Source: Candidatus Gastranaerophilales bacterium (lineage in GTDB: Bacteria > Cyanobacteriota > Vampirovibrionia > Gastranaerophilales > Gastranaerophilaceae). Taken from it: a stretch of 64,000 nt of DNA. Position 1 is the first letter of the stretch. Each line of letters begins with the position of its first letter. A program made the translations under genes and the position numbers. The stretch lies in contig CAAGEQ010000019.1 of the NCBI GenBank assembly GCA_900768915.1, positions 1-64,000 on the forward strand. Direction: 5' to 3'. Under the pieces are notes generated by a model. It made no database searches, was not told the origin of the DNA, and was given only the letters and a program-made list of their open reading frames with translations. Below are positions 52,329-61,676 of this stretch, in pieces.

Positions 52329-53429
52329 CTATGATTCCATATTATGTTCATTTTCAAATGCTGATAACAATGGTTCATATTTTTTGAATTTTTTAATCAA
52401 ATCACCAGCATCTTTCATAATCTTCAATTGTTTAATAAATTCTTTTCTAGGAACGGCTGGAGCACCAACAACGATAGATTTTGCTGGGAAACTCTTCGTT
52501 ACACCGGCTTTAGCAGCAACAATAGAATCGTCTCCGATTTTGATATGGTCAGCAAGACCTGCTTGACCAGCAAGAACAACTCTATCACCAATTTGACAAC
52601 TACCAGCGATACCAACTTGAGAAACTATCATACAACCAGAACCGATTTTACAGTTATGACCAATCATAACTAAATTATCAATCTTTGTATTATCACCGAT
52701 TGTTGTATTTTCAATAGTACCTCTATCAATTGTTGTATTTGCACCAATTTCAACATTATTACCAATAACAACAGAACCTATTGAATTAATTTTGAAGATA
52801 ACATGTTCTGCAGCATTAGTATCTTTAATTTCACCATCTTTTCTTGCTTGCTCAATATTATTAGGATTTTCAGTAACAAAACTAAATCCATCAGCACCTA
52901 ATGAAACTCCATGATGTAAAATAACCTTATTACCGACTTTTACTCTATCACCGATATTAACTCCAGGGTGAAAGAAACAATCATTTCCAATAATAGCATT
53001 ATTGCCAATATAACAATTTGCTAAAATCTTAGTATTATCACCAACAACTGCACCTTTCGCTAATACAACATTTGGTCCAATAGATACATTTTGACCAACT
53101 TTTGCTTCTGGATGAATAACAGCAGTTGGGTGAATACCTTCATTTGTTTCAGGTGCTTCATAAAACATGGTAATAAGTTTCATCATAGCCAATCTAGGTC
53201 TTTCAACCTCAATTGTAGTAAAACCATCAATATTAACACCTAATGGAACAAGTGCTGCTTTAGCATTTGTTCGTGCTAAATTTTCAATTTCATCTTCACC
53301 TAAAGCCAATGCAAGAGTATGTTCATCAGCCAAAAGTGGTGGTGCAATTCTAGTAATTGATATGTCAGCGATTTTAGTCAACATACCACCTGTAATTTTT
53401 GCAATTTGTTCTAAAGTAAAAGATTTCAT
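52329..53429 (-). CDS. lpxD: UDP-3-O-acylglucosamine N-acyltransferase
   Basis: 366 residues. An N-terminal uridine-binding domain (about 1-100) is followed by left-handed beta-helix hexapeptide repeats (about 102-330, GIHPTAVIHPEAKVG onward). The catalytic His is in IDNLVMIGHNCKIG. Adds the second 3-hydroxyacyl chain to the lipid A precursor. It is two bases from lpxC and three from the cytidylyltransferase-like gene. Confidence 0.96.
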   Translation of the reverse strand: MKSFTLEQIAKITGGMLTKIADISITRIAPPLLADEHTLALALGEDEIENLARTNAKAALVPLGVNIDGFTTIEVERPRLAMMKLITMFYEAPETNEGIHPTAVIHPEAKVGQNVSIGPNVVLAKGAVVGDNTKILANCYIGNNAIIGNDCFFHPGVNIGDRVKVGNKVILHHGVSLGADGFSFVTENPNNIEQARKDGEIKDTNAAEHVIFKINSIGSVVIGNNVEIGANTTIDRGTIENTTIGDNTKIDNLVMIGHNCKIGSGCMIVSQVGIAGSCQIGDRVVLAGQAGLADHIKIGDDSIVAAKAGVTKSFPAKSIVVGAPAVPRKEFIKQLKIMKDAGDLIKKFKKYEPLLSAFENEHNMES

Positions 53430-53432
53430 TTT

Positions 53433-53906
53433 CTACTCCTTATTATTAATCTTATCAATTATATTTGTTGTAGATTTTCCCTGTACAAAATCAATAAACT
53501 CAACTTTTGTACCGTTCTTAATCATAATGTCTCTTTCAGGCAATGTTTCCATTGTGTAATCAGCACCTTTTGTATAAACATCAGGTTTAATTTCATCTAA
53601 CAAAGATGCTGGACTATATTCATCAAACAACACAACAAAATCAACACAACTCAATGCCGTCAAGATTTCAGCCCTATCATTTTCATTATTTATAGGTCTT
53701 TCTGGACCTTTTATACTTCTTACAGATTTATCTGAATTTAATAAAACAATTAAATAATCTGCGAAAGATTTCGTCTTTTGTAAATATCTAACATGTCCAA
53801 CGTGTAAAATATCAAAACAACCATTTGTTGTAACAACAGTTTTACCGGCAGCATGTAATTTTTTTACGAAATCGGATACATTTTTTCTACTTAAAATTTG
53901 TCCCAT
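53433..53906 (-). CDS. HldE C-terminal-type heptose-phosphate adenylyltransferase
   Basis: 157 residues from ATG 53906, where AGGAG lies seven bases upstream; longer forms have no ribosome site. The nucleotidyltransferase motif TTNGCFDILHVGH (HxGH) and LLNSDKSVRSIKGPERPI, YTKGADYTMETLPER are typical of RfaE2/HldE-C, which makes ADP-heptose precursors. The kinase half (HldE-N) is absent here. Its location upstream of lpxD supports an LPS core role; a related glycerol-phosphate cytidylyltransferase is less likely. Confidence 0.88.
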   Translation of the reverse strand: MGQILSRKNVSDFVKKLHAAGKTVVTTNGCFDILHVGHVRYLQKTKSFADYLIVLLNSDKSVRSIKGPERPINNENDRAEILTALSCVDFVVLFDEYSPASLLDEIKPDVYTKGADYTMETLPERDIMIKNGTKVEFIDFVQGKSTTNIIDKINNKE

Positions 53907-54053
53907 AATAACTCCTGTAAATATGATTATAGCAAAAACAGAAGTATAATTCGCCCCATTTGTTACAAATATTAAGCACATAATAAGGTTAAATCGGCAT
54001 GGACTTAATAATAAAAATTTTGTATAATAAAACCAATAAGAAAGGACTACAGA

Positions 54054-55790
54054 ATGAGAGAGTATGAATTAAATCTAAGTTTAAAAGAATTAGAAAAAAG
54101 AACCCACAAAGACTATTTAGTAACAAAAACTATGTTAAAAGAAGATGCACCCGAATACAAAGAACTTGCTGATGGTGATAAAAAAGCTCTTAAACATTTA
54201 GTTAAAGCAGCATATATTTTAGAAAAAATAAACAAGCAACTTGATAACTGTAATAATTTACCATTCGAAAAATATCTTAATGACGAAATAAAAAAAGGTA
54301 ACAAAAAAGCAGAATTAACAAAAATTCTATATGATGCACAAAAAGGAGTTTGTGCTCTTGATAGAGAATCAAACATGATTGAATTGGCAAAAGGGGTTCA
54401 TGTAACTCCTGGTAAAGGTGTTTATCCTGAAGACTTGGGGAAAGAAGAATTCCAAGCAATAATTATAAAAATGATTAAAAAAGGAAAAATTGAAGAAGTT
54501 AGAACTATCTTAAATCAACGTTCTGTTGTTGAAAGAAACGGTGATGAACTAATCGGAACCGACTATGTTGATAAATATAGTGAGGATTTTTCGAAAATGG
54601 CTGATGAATTAGAGGAAGCATCAAAAGTTTCAACAAACAAGGATTTCAATGAATACTTAGAACTACAAGTAAAAGCACTAAGAAAAGCAGATGCTATGCT
54701 AGATGCTTATGCTGATAAAAAATGGGCCGAACTACAAGATACACCTCTTGAATTTACAATCACAAGAGAAAATTACTCAGATGAATTGACTGAAAGTGCC
54801 GTTGAAAACGAAGAACTAAAAAAACTTTTAGAACAACACAACATCAAACCTGTAGGTAAAGATTTCTTAGGTGGTAGAGTTGGTATCATAAATAAAAAAG
54901 GTACAGATGCTATTTTAAAAGTAAAAGAATTTTTACCAATTATGGCTGCTAATATGCCATTTAAAGATGAATATGTACAAAATATTTCTCATGATAAAGA
55001 ATCAAAACAAACAATGGTTGATGTTGACTTAGTAACAGTATCTGGTGATGTTGGAGAATTTAGAGCCGGCATTACATTAGCAGAAAATCTACCAAATGAT
55101 GACAAATTATCATTAACAATTGGTGGAGGTAGAAGAAATGTTTACCATAGACAAATTCGTTTAATTACTAGTGAAGACTCTAAAAAGAAATTACAAGAAA
55201 GATTAGATGCAATCTTAAACAAAGAACAACATAAATATTATAACGACGAAGCAGACCATTGGTTCACAATCGGACACGAAAATGCTCACTCACTAGGACC
55301 GAATTCTGGAACAGAAGCACTTGGAAAATATAAATCTATCATTGAGGAAAACAAAGCAGACATTACATCTCTTGCAATGCTTGATGTATTAAAAGAAAAC
55401 GGTATGTACACAGAAGAAGAAAAAGAACAAATTATTGTAACTTACGCAGCTGACAATATGCTAAAATCAAAACCTACGTTAAGCCAAGCACATAGAGTTC
55501 GTTCTGTAATGCAAAATTATTACTTCTTAAAAGAAGGTGCTTTAGAAATTAGTGATGACGGTATCCTAACTGTTAATATTGAAAAAATGATACCTACTGC
55601 ACAAAAAATGTTAAAAGAAATCATAAGAATACAAATCGATGGTGATTTTAACAAAGGCGAAAAATACGTCTTAGATAATTTCCAATGGACAAAAGAAATG
55701 GAAATTATGGCTGAAAAACTTAAAAAGGTTTCAAAAGCATTAAATGGACGAGTAGAAGAGCCTTTGGCAAAAAAATTATTAGCAGACTAA
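54054..55790 (+). CDS. M49-like (dipeptidyl-peptidase III-related) zinc peptidase
   Basis: 578 residues, cytoplasmic (no signal peptide). HENAH at 408-412 in IGHENAHSLGPN and EENKAD at 431-436 match the zinc ligands HExxH and EExxAD of the M49 family; AHRVRSVMQNYYFLKEGAL matches the later conserved AHxxxxxxxxxxxxxxGA block. Classical DPP III has HExxxH, while several bacterial members have the five-residue HExxH seen here. It probably trims dipeptides from short peptides. It is alone, with a strong terminator after it and a TATAAT at 54023-54028 ahead. Confidence 0.78.
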   Translation: MREYELNLSLKELEKRTHKDYLVTKTMLKEDAPEYKELADGDKKALKHLVKAAYILEKINKQLDNCNNLPFEKYLNDEIKKGNKKAELTKILYDAQKGVCALDRESNMIELAKGVHVTPGKGVYPEDLGKEEFQAIIIKMIKKGKIEEVRTILNQRSVVERNGDELIGTDYVDKYSEDFSKMADELEEASKVSTNKDFNEYLELQVKALRKADAMLDAYADKKWAELQDTPLEFTITRENYSDELTESAVENEELKKLLEQHNIKPVGKDFLGGRVGIINKKGTDAILKVKEFLPIMAANMPFKDEYVQNISHDKESKQTMVDVDLVTVSGDVGEFRAGITLAENLPNDDKLSLTIGGGRRNVYHRQIRLITSEDSKKKLQERLDAILNKEQHKYYNDEADHWFTIGHENAHSLGPNSGTEALGKYKSIIEENKADITSLAMLDVLKENGMYTEEEKEQIIVTYAADNMLKSKPTLSQAHRVRSVMQNYYFLKEGALEISDDGILTVNIEKMIPTAQKMLKEIIRIQIDGDFNKGEKYVLDNFQWTKEMEIMAEKLKKVSKALNGRVEEPLAKKLLAD

Positions 55791-55791
55791 T

Positions 55792-55828
55792 AAAAAAAAG
55801 GACTGTTTAAAACAGTCCTTTTTTTTAT
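55792..55828. terminator. Strong bidirectional terminator
   Basis: GGACTGTT/AACAGTCC with loop TAA is flanked by eight A on the left and eight T on the right. It lies two bases after the peptidase stop and at the end of the convergent 55829 gene. Confidence 0.93.
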
Positions 55829-56611
55829 TTAATTATTATAATATTCCTTGTGAACAGAATATTCATCACCAAAACAATTTTGTCCAACATCATCGATAAT
55901 CACTGAATTATCACTCTTTTGAACAGTTCTTATTCCAGAAACTTCATACAATTTATCATTTTCATTAAAATTATATTCTGTACAAACTCTTGCACCATTT
56001 TCATTATTTGAATATAATTCAAAATCTGTAACTCTAGATGTTAAACCATCATCAATTGTTTCATAATTTACTACAGATTTTAATTTACCATTTTCATATT
56101 TTTTAACAGACGCATCTTCTCCAACCAACTTAGTTGCTTCGACTAAATTACCGTCACGATATTCTAATACAGTTCGAATATCAGATGTCATATCGTAATT
56201 ATTTGAAGTTTTATTAATTTCTATAAATCCATTAAAATCTTTACCATTATCTAATTTGGCTTTTTTATTTTTTAGCGAACCATTTTGTTTAAAATCATCT
56301 ATATCAATAGTTTTACCTTCAAACTTTTTAATTTGTTCCGATAAAGTTGGACAAGTTAAAATATTTTTACCATCAACATCTTGTATTGTGATAGAATTTA
56401 TATCTTTAGGTTTTAAATCTTGTTTATTAACATATTTAGAATTATTTTTAGTTGCAATGTAAATTCCTGATGCAGCCAACAATGATAAAGCAGATTCAGT
56501 AGTTATTTTAGGTTCGTCATTCTTTTCAAATGACTCATTAGAATGATTTGATTTAAAAGTTGGTCTATTTTCACAAGAAAACATACGTAGAGGAGTAATA
56601 ATTTGTACCAT
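55829..56611 (-). CDS. Unknown 260-residue protein
   Basis: Not recognised. A short N-terminal polar segment (MVQIITPLRMFSCENRPTFK), a weak hydrophobic stretch (about 41-54, ALSLLAASGIYIA), then Asn/Asp-rich beta-type repeats with patterns like YENGKLKSV, YRDGNLVEAT and YNFNENDKLYEV that recall MORN-variant or toxin-immunity-type YxxNGxL repeats. It may be a membrane-tethered surface protein. No neighbours point to a role. Confidence 0.5.
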   Translation of the reverse strand: MVQIITPLRMFSCENRPTFKSNHSNESFEKNDEPKITTESALSLLAASGIYIATKNNSKYVNKQDLKPKDINSITIQDVDGKNILTCPTLSEQIKKFEGKTIDIDDFKQNGSLKNKKAKLDNGKDFNGFIEINKTSNNYDMTSDIRTVLEYRDGNLVEATKLVGEDASVKKYENGKLKSVVNYETIDDGLTSRVTDFELYSNNENGARVCTEYNFNENDKLYEVSGIRTVQKSDNSVIIDDVGQNCFGDEYSVHKEYYNN

Positions 56612-56694
56612 AAATTAATCCTTATTTTATTCCACACTATTATAAAACATGAAACAAGATTTTTTTGCTATCAGACAGGCATGATTATAAGAAC

Positions 56695-57105
56695 TTACTT
56701 TAAATACTCATCGAATTTTTTGTTAACAGAATAATAATACCCACAACCTTCTAATGTTGCACCATTATTTCTAATAAAATCAGGAATTACAAATGGATAC
56801 TCACGACAAAACATAGAACGAAACCAATATGCTTTACACTTACCATCTTCACCTAAAGACTTACAAACAAATGTTAATGCACCATCTGTTTCATCTCTAC
56901 CTGAAATTTCAAACAAATTCATTCGTTCATTTTTCAATTTTGCTTGTTCAAATTGTTCTTTAGTTTTTATAAGTGTTTTTCCATCATAAAAAACAATACT
57001 TCTACAACATTTACCACAAGCCTTACATTTTCCTTTAACGACAAACTTTGAAGAAAAAGTTTTGTTATATAAAAATTTTAAATATAAAAAGAAATTTTTT
57101 AACAT
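56695..57105 (-). CDS. YkgJ-family cysteine cluster protein
   Basis: 136 residues. The N-terminal part has CKACGKCCRSIVF, the CxxCxxCC core, followed by CKSLGEDGKCKAY and FCREYPF. This is the UPF0153/YkgJ zinc- or iron-binding family of unknown function. The first 20 residues are basic and aromatic without a convincing signal peptide. It is divergent from the efflux operon. Confidence 0.88.
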   Translation of the reverse strand: MLKNFFLYLKFLYNKTFSSKFVVKGKCKACGKCCRSIVFYDGKTLIKTKEQFEQAKLKNERMNLFEISGRDETDGALTFVCKSLGEDGKCKAYWFRSMFCREYPFVIPDFIRNNGATLEGCGYYYSVNKKFDEYLK

Positions 57106-57288
57106 TATAAATACATTATTACATATAAATTAATATTAGTAAGTTGTATTGTTCATTTTTTAACATCTTTATGATAGAATTTTATAAACACTATTAAAAT
57201 CACAAACAAAATAGTTTAAGAAATATTAAATACTGGTAATTCAGTATTCCTATAATAATATAGGGGAGAGTGTATAAATGGAGAAGTT

Positions 57289-58494
57289 ATGCGTAAAAAA
57301 ATAATTTTACTTATATCAATAATATTTGGTGCAATCTTTATAAGATTCACAATAACAACATTCAATACCCACATGATGAAAGTGAGTATGAGCAAAGTTG
57401 CCATGCCAGAAGCAGTTGTTGAAACAGTTGAAGCAAAACCTATTATCAAAAATTTTGAAGCACCCGCAAGAGTTGTTTCAAAATATCAAGTAAATGTAAA
57501 TGCCAGAATAAACGGTTATTTAACAAAAAGTTATTTCAAAGAAGGTGACTACGTAAAAGCGGGGCAAGTTTTATTTGAAATAGAACCACAAGAATATCAA
57601 TATGCTATGCAACAAGCAAGAGCAGATTTACAAAGTGCAAAAGCAATGCAAGTATATTATGACAAACAATGTTCTAGAGCACACCAACTTGTAAAACAAG
57701 ATTATATAGCACGTTCAGATTATGATAATGCCGTTGCTCAAAGAGACTCTTATCGAGCAAACCTTGCAAGAACAAGAAGTGTTTATAACGATGCACAAAG
57801 AAATTTAAGTTATACAAAAGTCAAAGCACCTGTATCAGGTAGAGTTGGTATGATTACAGTAACTGTTGGAAACTACGTTACCGCAAGTGCAGGAGCATTA
57901 ACAACAATAAACAGTACTGATCCAATATATGTTGCGTTTCCTCTTGAAGCGAATGATTATGATGAATTAACAAGAATTGACGGTTCTGCTAGCGTAAAAA
58001 GAAAAGTTGAATACATTTTTAGTTCAGGTAAAAAGTACCCTATAACAGGTGTCCAAGATTTTTATGACAACAAAGTAGATGAATCTACTGGTACAATAAA
58101 GATGCGTGCAACTTTTAAAAATATTAATGACCAACTAATTGCTGGCGATTATGGAAAAGCCATTATATATGCAACGAAAGTTGACCCAACTCCAACGATT
58201 CCGACAAAAGCAATACAAGAAAATCAAGAAGGTAAATATGTATATGTCATTGACAAAAACGATATACCAAAACTTGTATATGTTACTGTGTATGGACAAA
58301 ATGGAGATTACTCTATCATAAAGGCAGGTTTATCAATTGGAGATAGAATTGCAGTAGGTGGTTTACAACAAATCATTCCAGGTTCACCAGTAAAAATAGT
58401 TTCTTCAGACTCAGAATTAACGCATAAGAAGAAAGATAACTTCTTTATAAAAGTACTTAGAAAAATTAAACACTTAGTGAAAGGTAATAAATAA
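57289..58494 (+). CDS. RND efflux periplasmic adaptor subunit (MFP)
   Basis: 401 residues. The N-terminus has one membrane segment (about 4-24, ILLISIIFGAIFIRF), so the protein stays anchored to the inner membrane. A biotinyl-lipoyl-like half motif (INGYLTKSYFKEGDYVKAGQVLFEI), a helical hairpin (about 100-170), the second half (KAPVSGRVGMITVTVGNYV) and beta-barrel and membrane-proximal domains follow. GGAGAA sits before the ATG. One-base overlap with the RND gene shows an operon. Confidence 0.95.
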   Translation: MRKKIILLISIIFGAIFIRFTITTFNTHMMKVSMSKVAMPEAVVETVEAKPIIKNFEAPARVVSKYQVNVNARINGYLTKSYFKEGDYVKAGQVLFEIEPQEYQYAMQQARADLQSAKAMQVYYDKQCSRAHQLVKQDYIARSDYDNAVAQRDSYRANLARTRSVYNDAQRNLSYTKVKAPVSGRVGMITVTVGNYVTASAGALTTINSTDPIYVAFPLEANDYDELTRIDGSASVKRKVEYIFSSGKKYPITGVQDFYDNKVDESTGTIKMRATFKNINDQLIAGDYGKAIIYATKVDPTPTIPTKAIQENQEGKYVYVIDKNDIPKLVYVTVYGQNGDYSIIKAGLSIGDRIAVGGLQQIIPGSPVKIVSSDSELTHKKKDNFFIKVLRKIKHLVKGNK

Positions 58495-61400
58495 TGGCGG
58501 GAAACTTATTTGTAAGAAGACCAAAATTAGCAATGATTATATCACTGGTTATTATATTAGCCGGTCTTATTACAATGGTTAATTTACCAATTGAAGAATA
58601 TCCGTCTATTACACCTCCACAGGTAATCGTATCTGCGACATATAGTGGTGCCAGTTCCGACGTAATTGCAACAACGGTTGCAGCACCTATTGAATTACAA
58701 CTTAATGGTGTTGAAAATATGATTTATATGTCATCTGATTCAATGAACGGTTCATATAAATTAACTCTTTATTTTGCAGTTGGTTCAGATCCTGATATGG
58801 CACTTGTTAACGTACAAAACCAATTACAACTAGTAACACCAAGACTTCCAGAAGAAGTAAAGAAATACGGATTAACAGTAAAAAAATCAACCGGTGGTCC
58901 AGGTGTACTAATGATTGCATTACGTTCACCTCACCAAACATATAACTCATTGTTTCTAGCAAACTATGCTACAAGATTTTTAAAAGATGAAATTGCCAGA
59001 ATAAAAGGTGTTGGGGAAGTAAACATTTTTGGGGCTGGTGAATACGCAATGAGAATATGGTTAAAACCCGATAAAATGGCTAGTTTAGGGATTTCAACAT
59101 CAGATATTTCAGCTGCTATACAGGCACAAAACATACAATCTCCAGCAGGTAATTTAGGTGGTGAACCAATGATAACACCACAAGTTATGAAATATACTTT
59201 AAAAACGAAAGGTAGATTAAAAACTCCAGAAGAATTTGAAAATATTATTATCAAATCAAATCCTGATGGTGCTAACGTAAAAATTAAAGATGTTGCTAGA
59301 GTAGAACTTGGAGCAAATACATATACATCAACATCAAGAGTAGATGGAAAAAGAATTGCAATAATTTCTGTTTCACAATTACCTAATGCAAATGCAATTG
59401 ATTTGGCAAACAATATCAAAGCAAAAATGGAAATACTAAGCAAAACATTTCCACCAGATATGACGTGGTCTGTACAATATGATAATACAGAATTTGTTAG
59501 AGAATCAATTCATGAAGTTATAAGTGCAATTATACTTGCAATTATACTTGTTAGTATTGTTACATATTTATTTTTAGGGACAGCAAGGGCTGCTTTTATT
59601 CCATTCTGTGCAATTCCTGTATCATTGATTGGTGTATTCATATTTATGGGTATGCTGGGATTCTCAATAAACCTATTGATATTATTTGGTTTGGTACTTG
59701 CAGTTGGTCTTGTTGTAGATGATGCAATTGTTGTATTAGAAAATACACAAAGACATATTCAAGATGGTAAGAATCCAAAAGATGCAACCGAAATAACAAT
59801 GGAAGAAGTTTTCGGTGCAGTTATTGCAACATCATTGGTACTTATGGCTGTATTTGTTCCTGTATCTTTTATGAGCGGTATAACAGGACAAATGTTTAGA
59901 CAATTCGCTCTATGTCTTGCTGTATCAATAGGTTTATCTACATTAGTAGCATTAACTCTTTCTCCAGCATTATGTTCTTTGATATTAAAAGAAGGTAATG
60001 AAAAGGCAGATTTTGAATTCATTCAAAAATTTGATGATTGGTTCTTAACTGTAAGAGATAAATACTTAAATTTAGTTGAATATTTTGTAAAAAGACCAAA
60101 AAACACAATTAAAATATTAGGATTCATTGTCGCCTTTATTTTATTTATGTTTTTAATTATTCCAAAAGGTTTCTTACCTGACGAAGATAAAGGTGCTTTA
60201 TTTACACAAATTCAACTTCCAGATGGAGCGACACTAAGCCGTTCCGATGAAGTTGGACAAACAGTATCAAAAGTTATATCAAAAATTGACGGTGTAAAAG
60301 ATGTTTTAGAAATTGCTGGTTTTTCTGGAGATAATACTGTACTTATCGTATCAGAATTAAAACCTTGGTCTGAACGAAAAAGTTCTAAATTATCATTAAA
60401 ATCAATTCAACGACAAATAAATGGACAGTTTAGACATTATGCAGATGGTACAGTTGCAACATTTGCACCTTCTGCGATTTCTGGTATGAGTATGTTTGGT
60501 GGATTTGAATATAAACTTTTAGATAAAGGAGATAAGACACCTGAAGAATTATTCTCTACATCTTTAGACTTTATTCAAAAAGCATCAAAAGATCCAAAAT
60601 TTTCTAAATTGTTCTCTACATACACAGCATCACTACCACAAATTAAAGTTGTAGTTGATGATGAAAAAGCAATGGCACTTGGAGTTAATATATCAGATGT
60701 TTATAATACTCTTGCTGCTCAATTAGGTGCTACTTATATCAATGACTTTAACCAATTCGGACGTGTTTACCGTGTCTACATTCAAGCAGATGCCCCATAC
60801 AGAGTAAAACAATCTGACTTCGATAAAATTTACATAAAAAACAAATATGATGGAATGGTTCCAATCACATCTGTCGTAAAATTTGAAAATACAGCAGGTC
60901 CATATACAATTACACGTTACAACTTGTATCCAGCAGTAACTATCAATGGTACACCTGCAAACAATGTAAGTTCAGGTCAAGCAATGACCGAAATGGAAAA
61001 ATTGTCTGACAAATATCTTGATAGAGATATGGGTTACGAATGGTCAGGTACTTCGTTACAAGAAAAACAATCTGCCGGACAAATTGGACCTATCCTTGCA
61101 ATGGCACTTACATTTGTATATTTATTCTTGGTAGCACTTTATGAAAGTTGGACATTGCCTATTGCTGTAATGTTAATTTCACCAGTAGCATTAGTTGGTG
61201 CATTATTCTTCCAATATGTATCTGGTTACGCTCTTGATATATACGCACAAATCGGACTTGTAATGTTAGTTGGTTTAGGTACAAAACAGGCTATTCTTAT
61301 TGTAGAATTCGCAAAAGACGCAATGGAAAAAGACGGAATGAATTATATTGATGCAGCAATGCAAGCAGCGAAATTACGATTCAGAGCCGTTATGATGACA

Positions 61401-61676
61401 AATATAGCATTCATTCTTGGTTTATTACCGCTAATTTTAGCAAAAGGTGCTGGTGCAGGCAGTCGTCACTCAATTGGTATGACAGTATTTGGTGGTATGA
61501 TTGCCGTATCATTTATTGGTAGTATCCTTGTTCCGGCATTTTTTGTAATGATTAACATTATGAAAGAATGGGCTTACTCAGGTGGTATAAAAAGAGCATT
61601 TGCAAAAGTTTTCAAATTTGCAAAAGATAAAGGTTTAGACAAAATAGAAGAACTAAAAAGGAGATATAAAAAATGA
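58494..61676 (+). CDS. HAE1-type RND multidrug efflux permease (AcrB-like)
   Basis: 1060 residues, 12 membrane segments, inner membrane proton-driven pump. The first segment begins FVRRPKLAMIISLVII, IEEYPSITPPQVIVSATYSGASS is the porter domain start, and TM4 holds GLVLAVGLVVDDAIVVLEN with the paired Asp of proton relay. The second half repeats the layout (YESWTLPIAVML). Substrate not deducible; drug or bile-acid export is common for HAE1 pumps in gut bacteria. It overlaps the adaptor by one base and the TolC gene by four. Confidence 0.97.
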   Translation: MAGNLFVRRPKLAMIISLVIILAGLITMVNLPIEEYPSITPPQVIVSATYSGASSDVIATTVAAPIELQLNGVENMIYMSSDSMNGSYKLTLYFAVGSDPDMALVNVQNQLQLVTPRLPEEVKKYGLTVKKSTGGPGVLMIALRSPHQTYNSLFLANYATRFLKDEIARIKGVGEVNIFGAGEYAMRIWLKPDKMASLGISTSDISAAIQAQNIQSPAGNLGGEPMITPQVMKYTLKTKGRLKTPEEFENIIIKSNPDGANVKIKDVARVELGANTYTSTSRVDGKRIAIISVSQLPNANAIDLANNIKAKMEILSKTFPPDMTWSVQYDNTEFVRESIHEVISAIILAIILVSIVTYLFLGTARAAFIPFCAIPVSLIGVFIFMGMLGFSINLLILFGLVLAVGLVVDDAIVVLENTQRHIQDGKNPKDATEITMEEVFGAVIATSLVLMAVFVPVSFMSGITGQMFRQFALCLAVSIGLSTLVALTLSPALCSLILKEGNEKADFEFIQKFDDWFLTVRDKYLNLVEYFVKRPKNTIKILGFIVAFILFMFLIIPKGFLPDEDKGALFTQIQLPDGATLSRSDEVGQTVSKVISKIDGVKDVLEIAGFSGDNTVLIVSELKPWSERKSSKLSLKSIQRQINGQFRHYADGTVATFAPSAISGMSMFGGFEYKLLDKGDKTPEELFSTSLDFIQKASKDPKFSKLFSTYTASLPQIKVVVDDEKAMALGVNISDVYNTLAAQLGATYINDFNQFGRVYRVYIQADAPYRVKQSDFDKIYIKNKYDGMVPITSVVKFENTAGPYTITRYNLYPAVTINGTPANNVSSGQAMTEMEKLSDKYLDRDMGYEWSGTSLQEKQSAGQIGPILAMALTFVYLFLVALYESWTLPIAVMLISPVALVGALFFQYVSGYALDIYAQIGLVMLVGLGTKQAILIVEFAKDAMEKDGMNYIDAAMQAAKLRFRAVMMTNIAFILGLLPLILAKGAGAGSRHSIGMTVFGGMIAVSFIGSILVPAFFVMINIMKEWAYSGGIKRAFAKVFKFAKDKGLDKIEELKRRYKK

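Noticed and set aside
57276..57302. Short upstream ORF (ATG GAG AAG) before the efflux adaptor
   Set aside because: Only eight codons; its bases overlap the adaptor's ribosome site, so it is most likely incidental.
57216..57449. Minus-strand ORF overlapping the start of the efflux adaptor gene
   Set aside because: Antisense shadow of the adaptor gene; no ribosome site and no domain.
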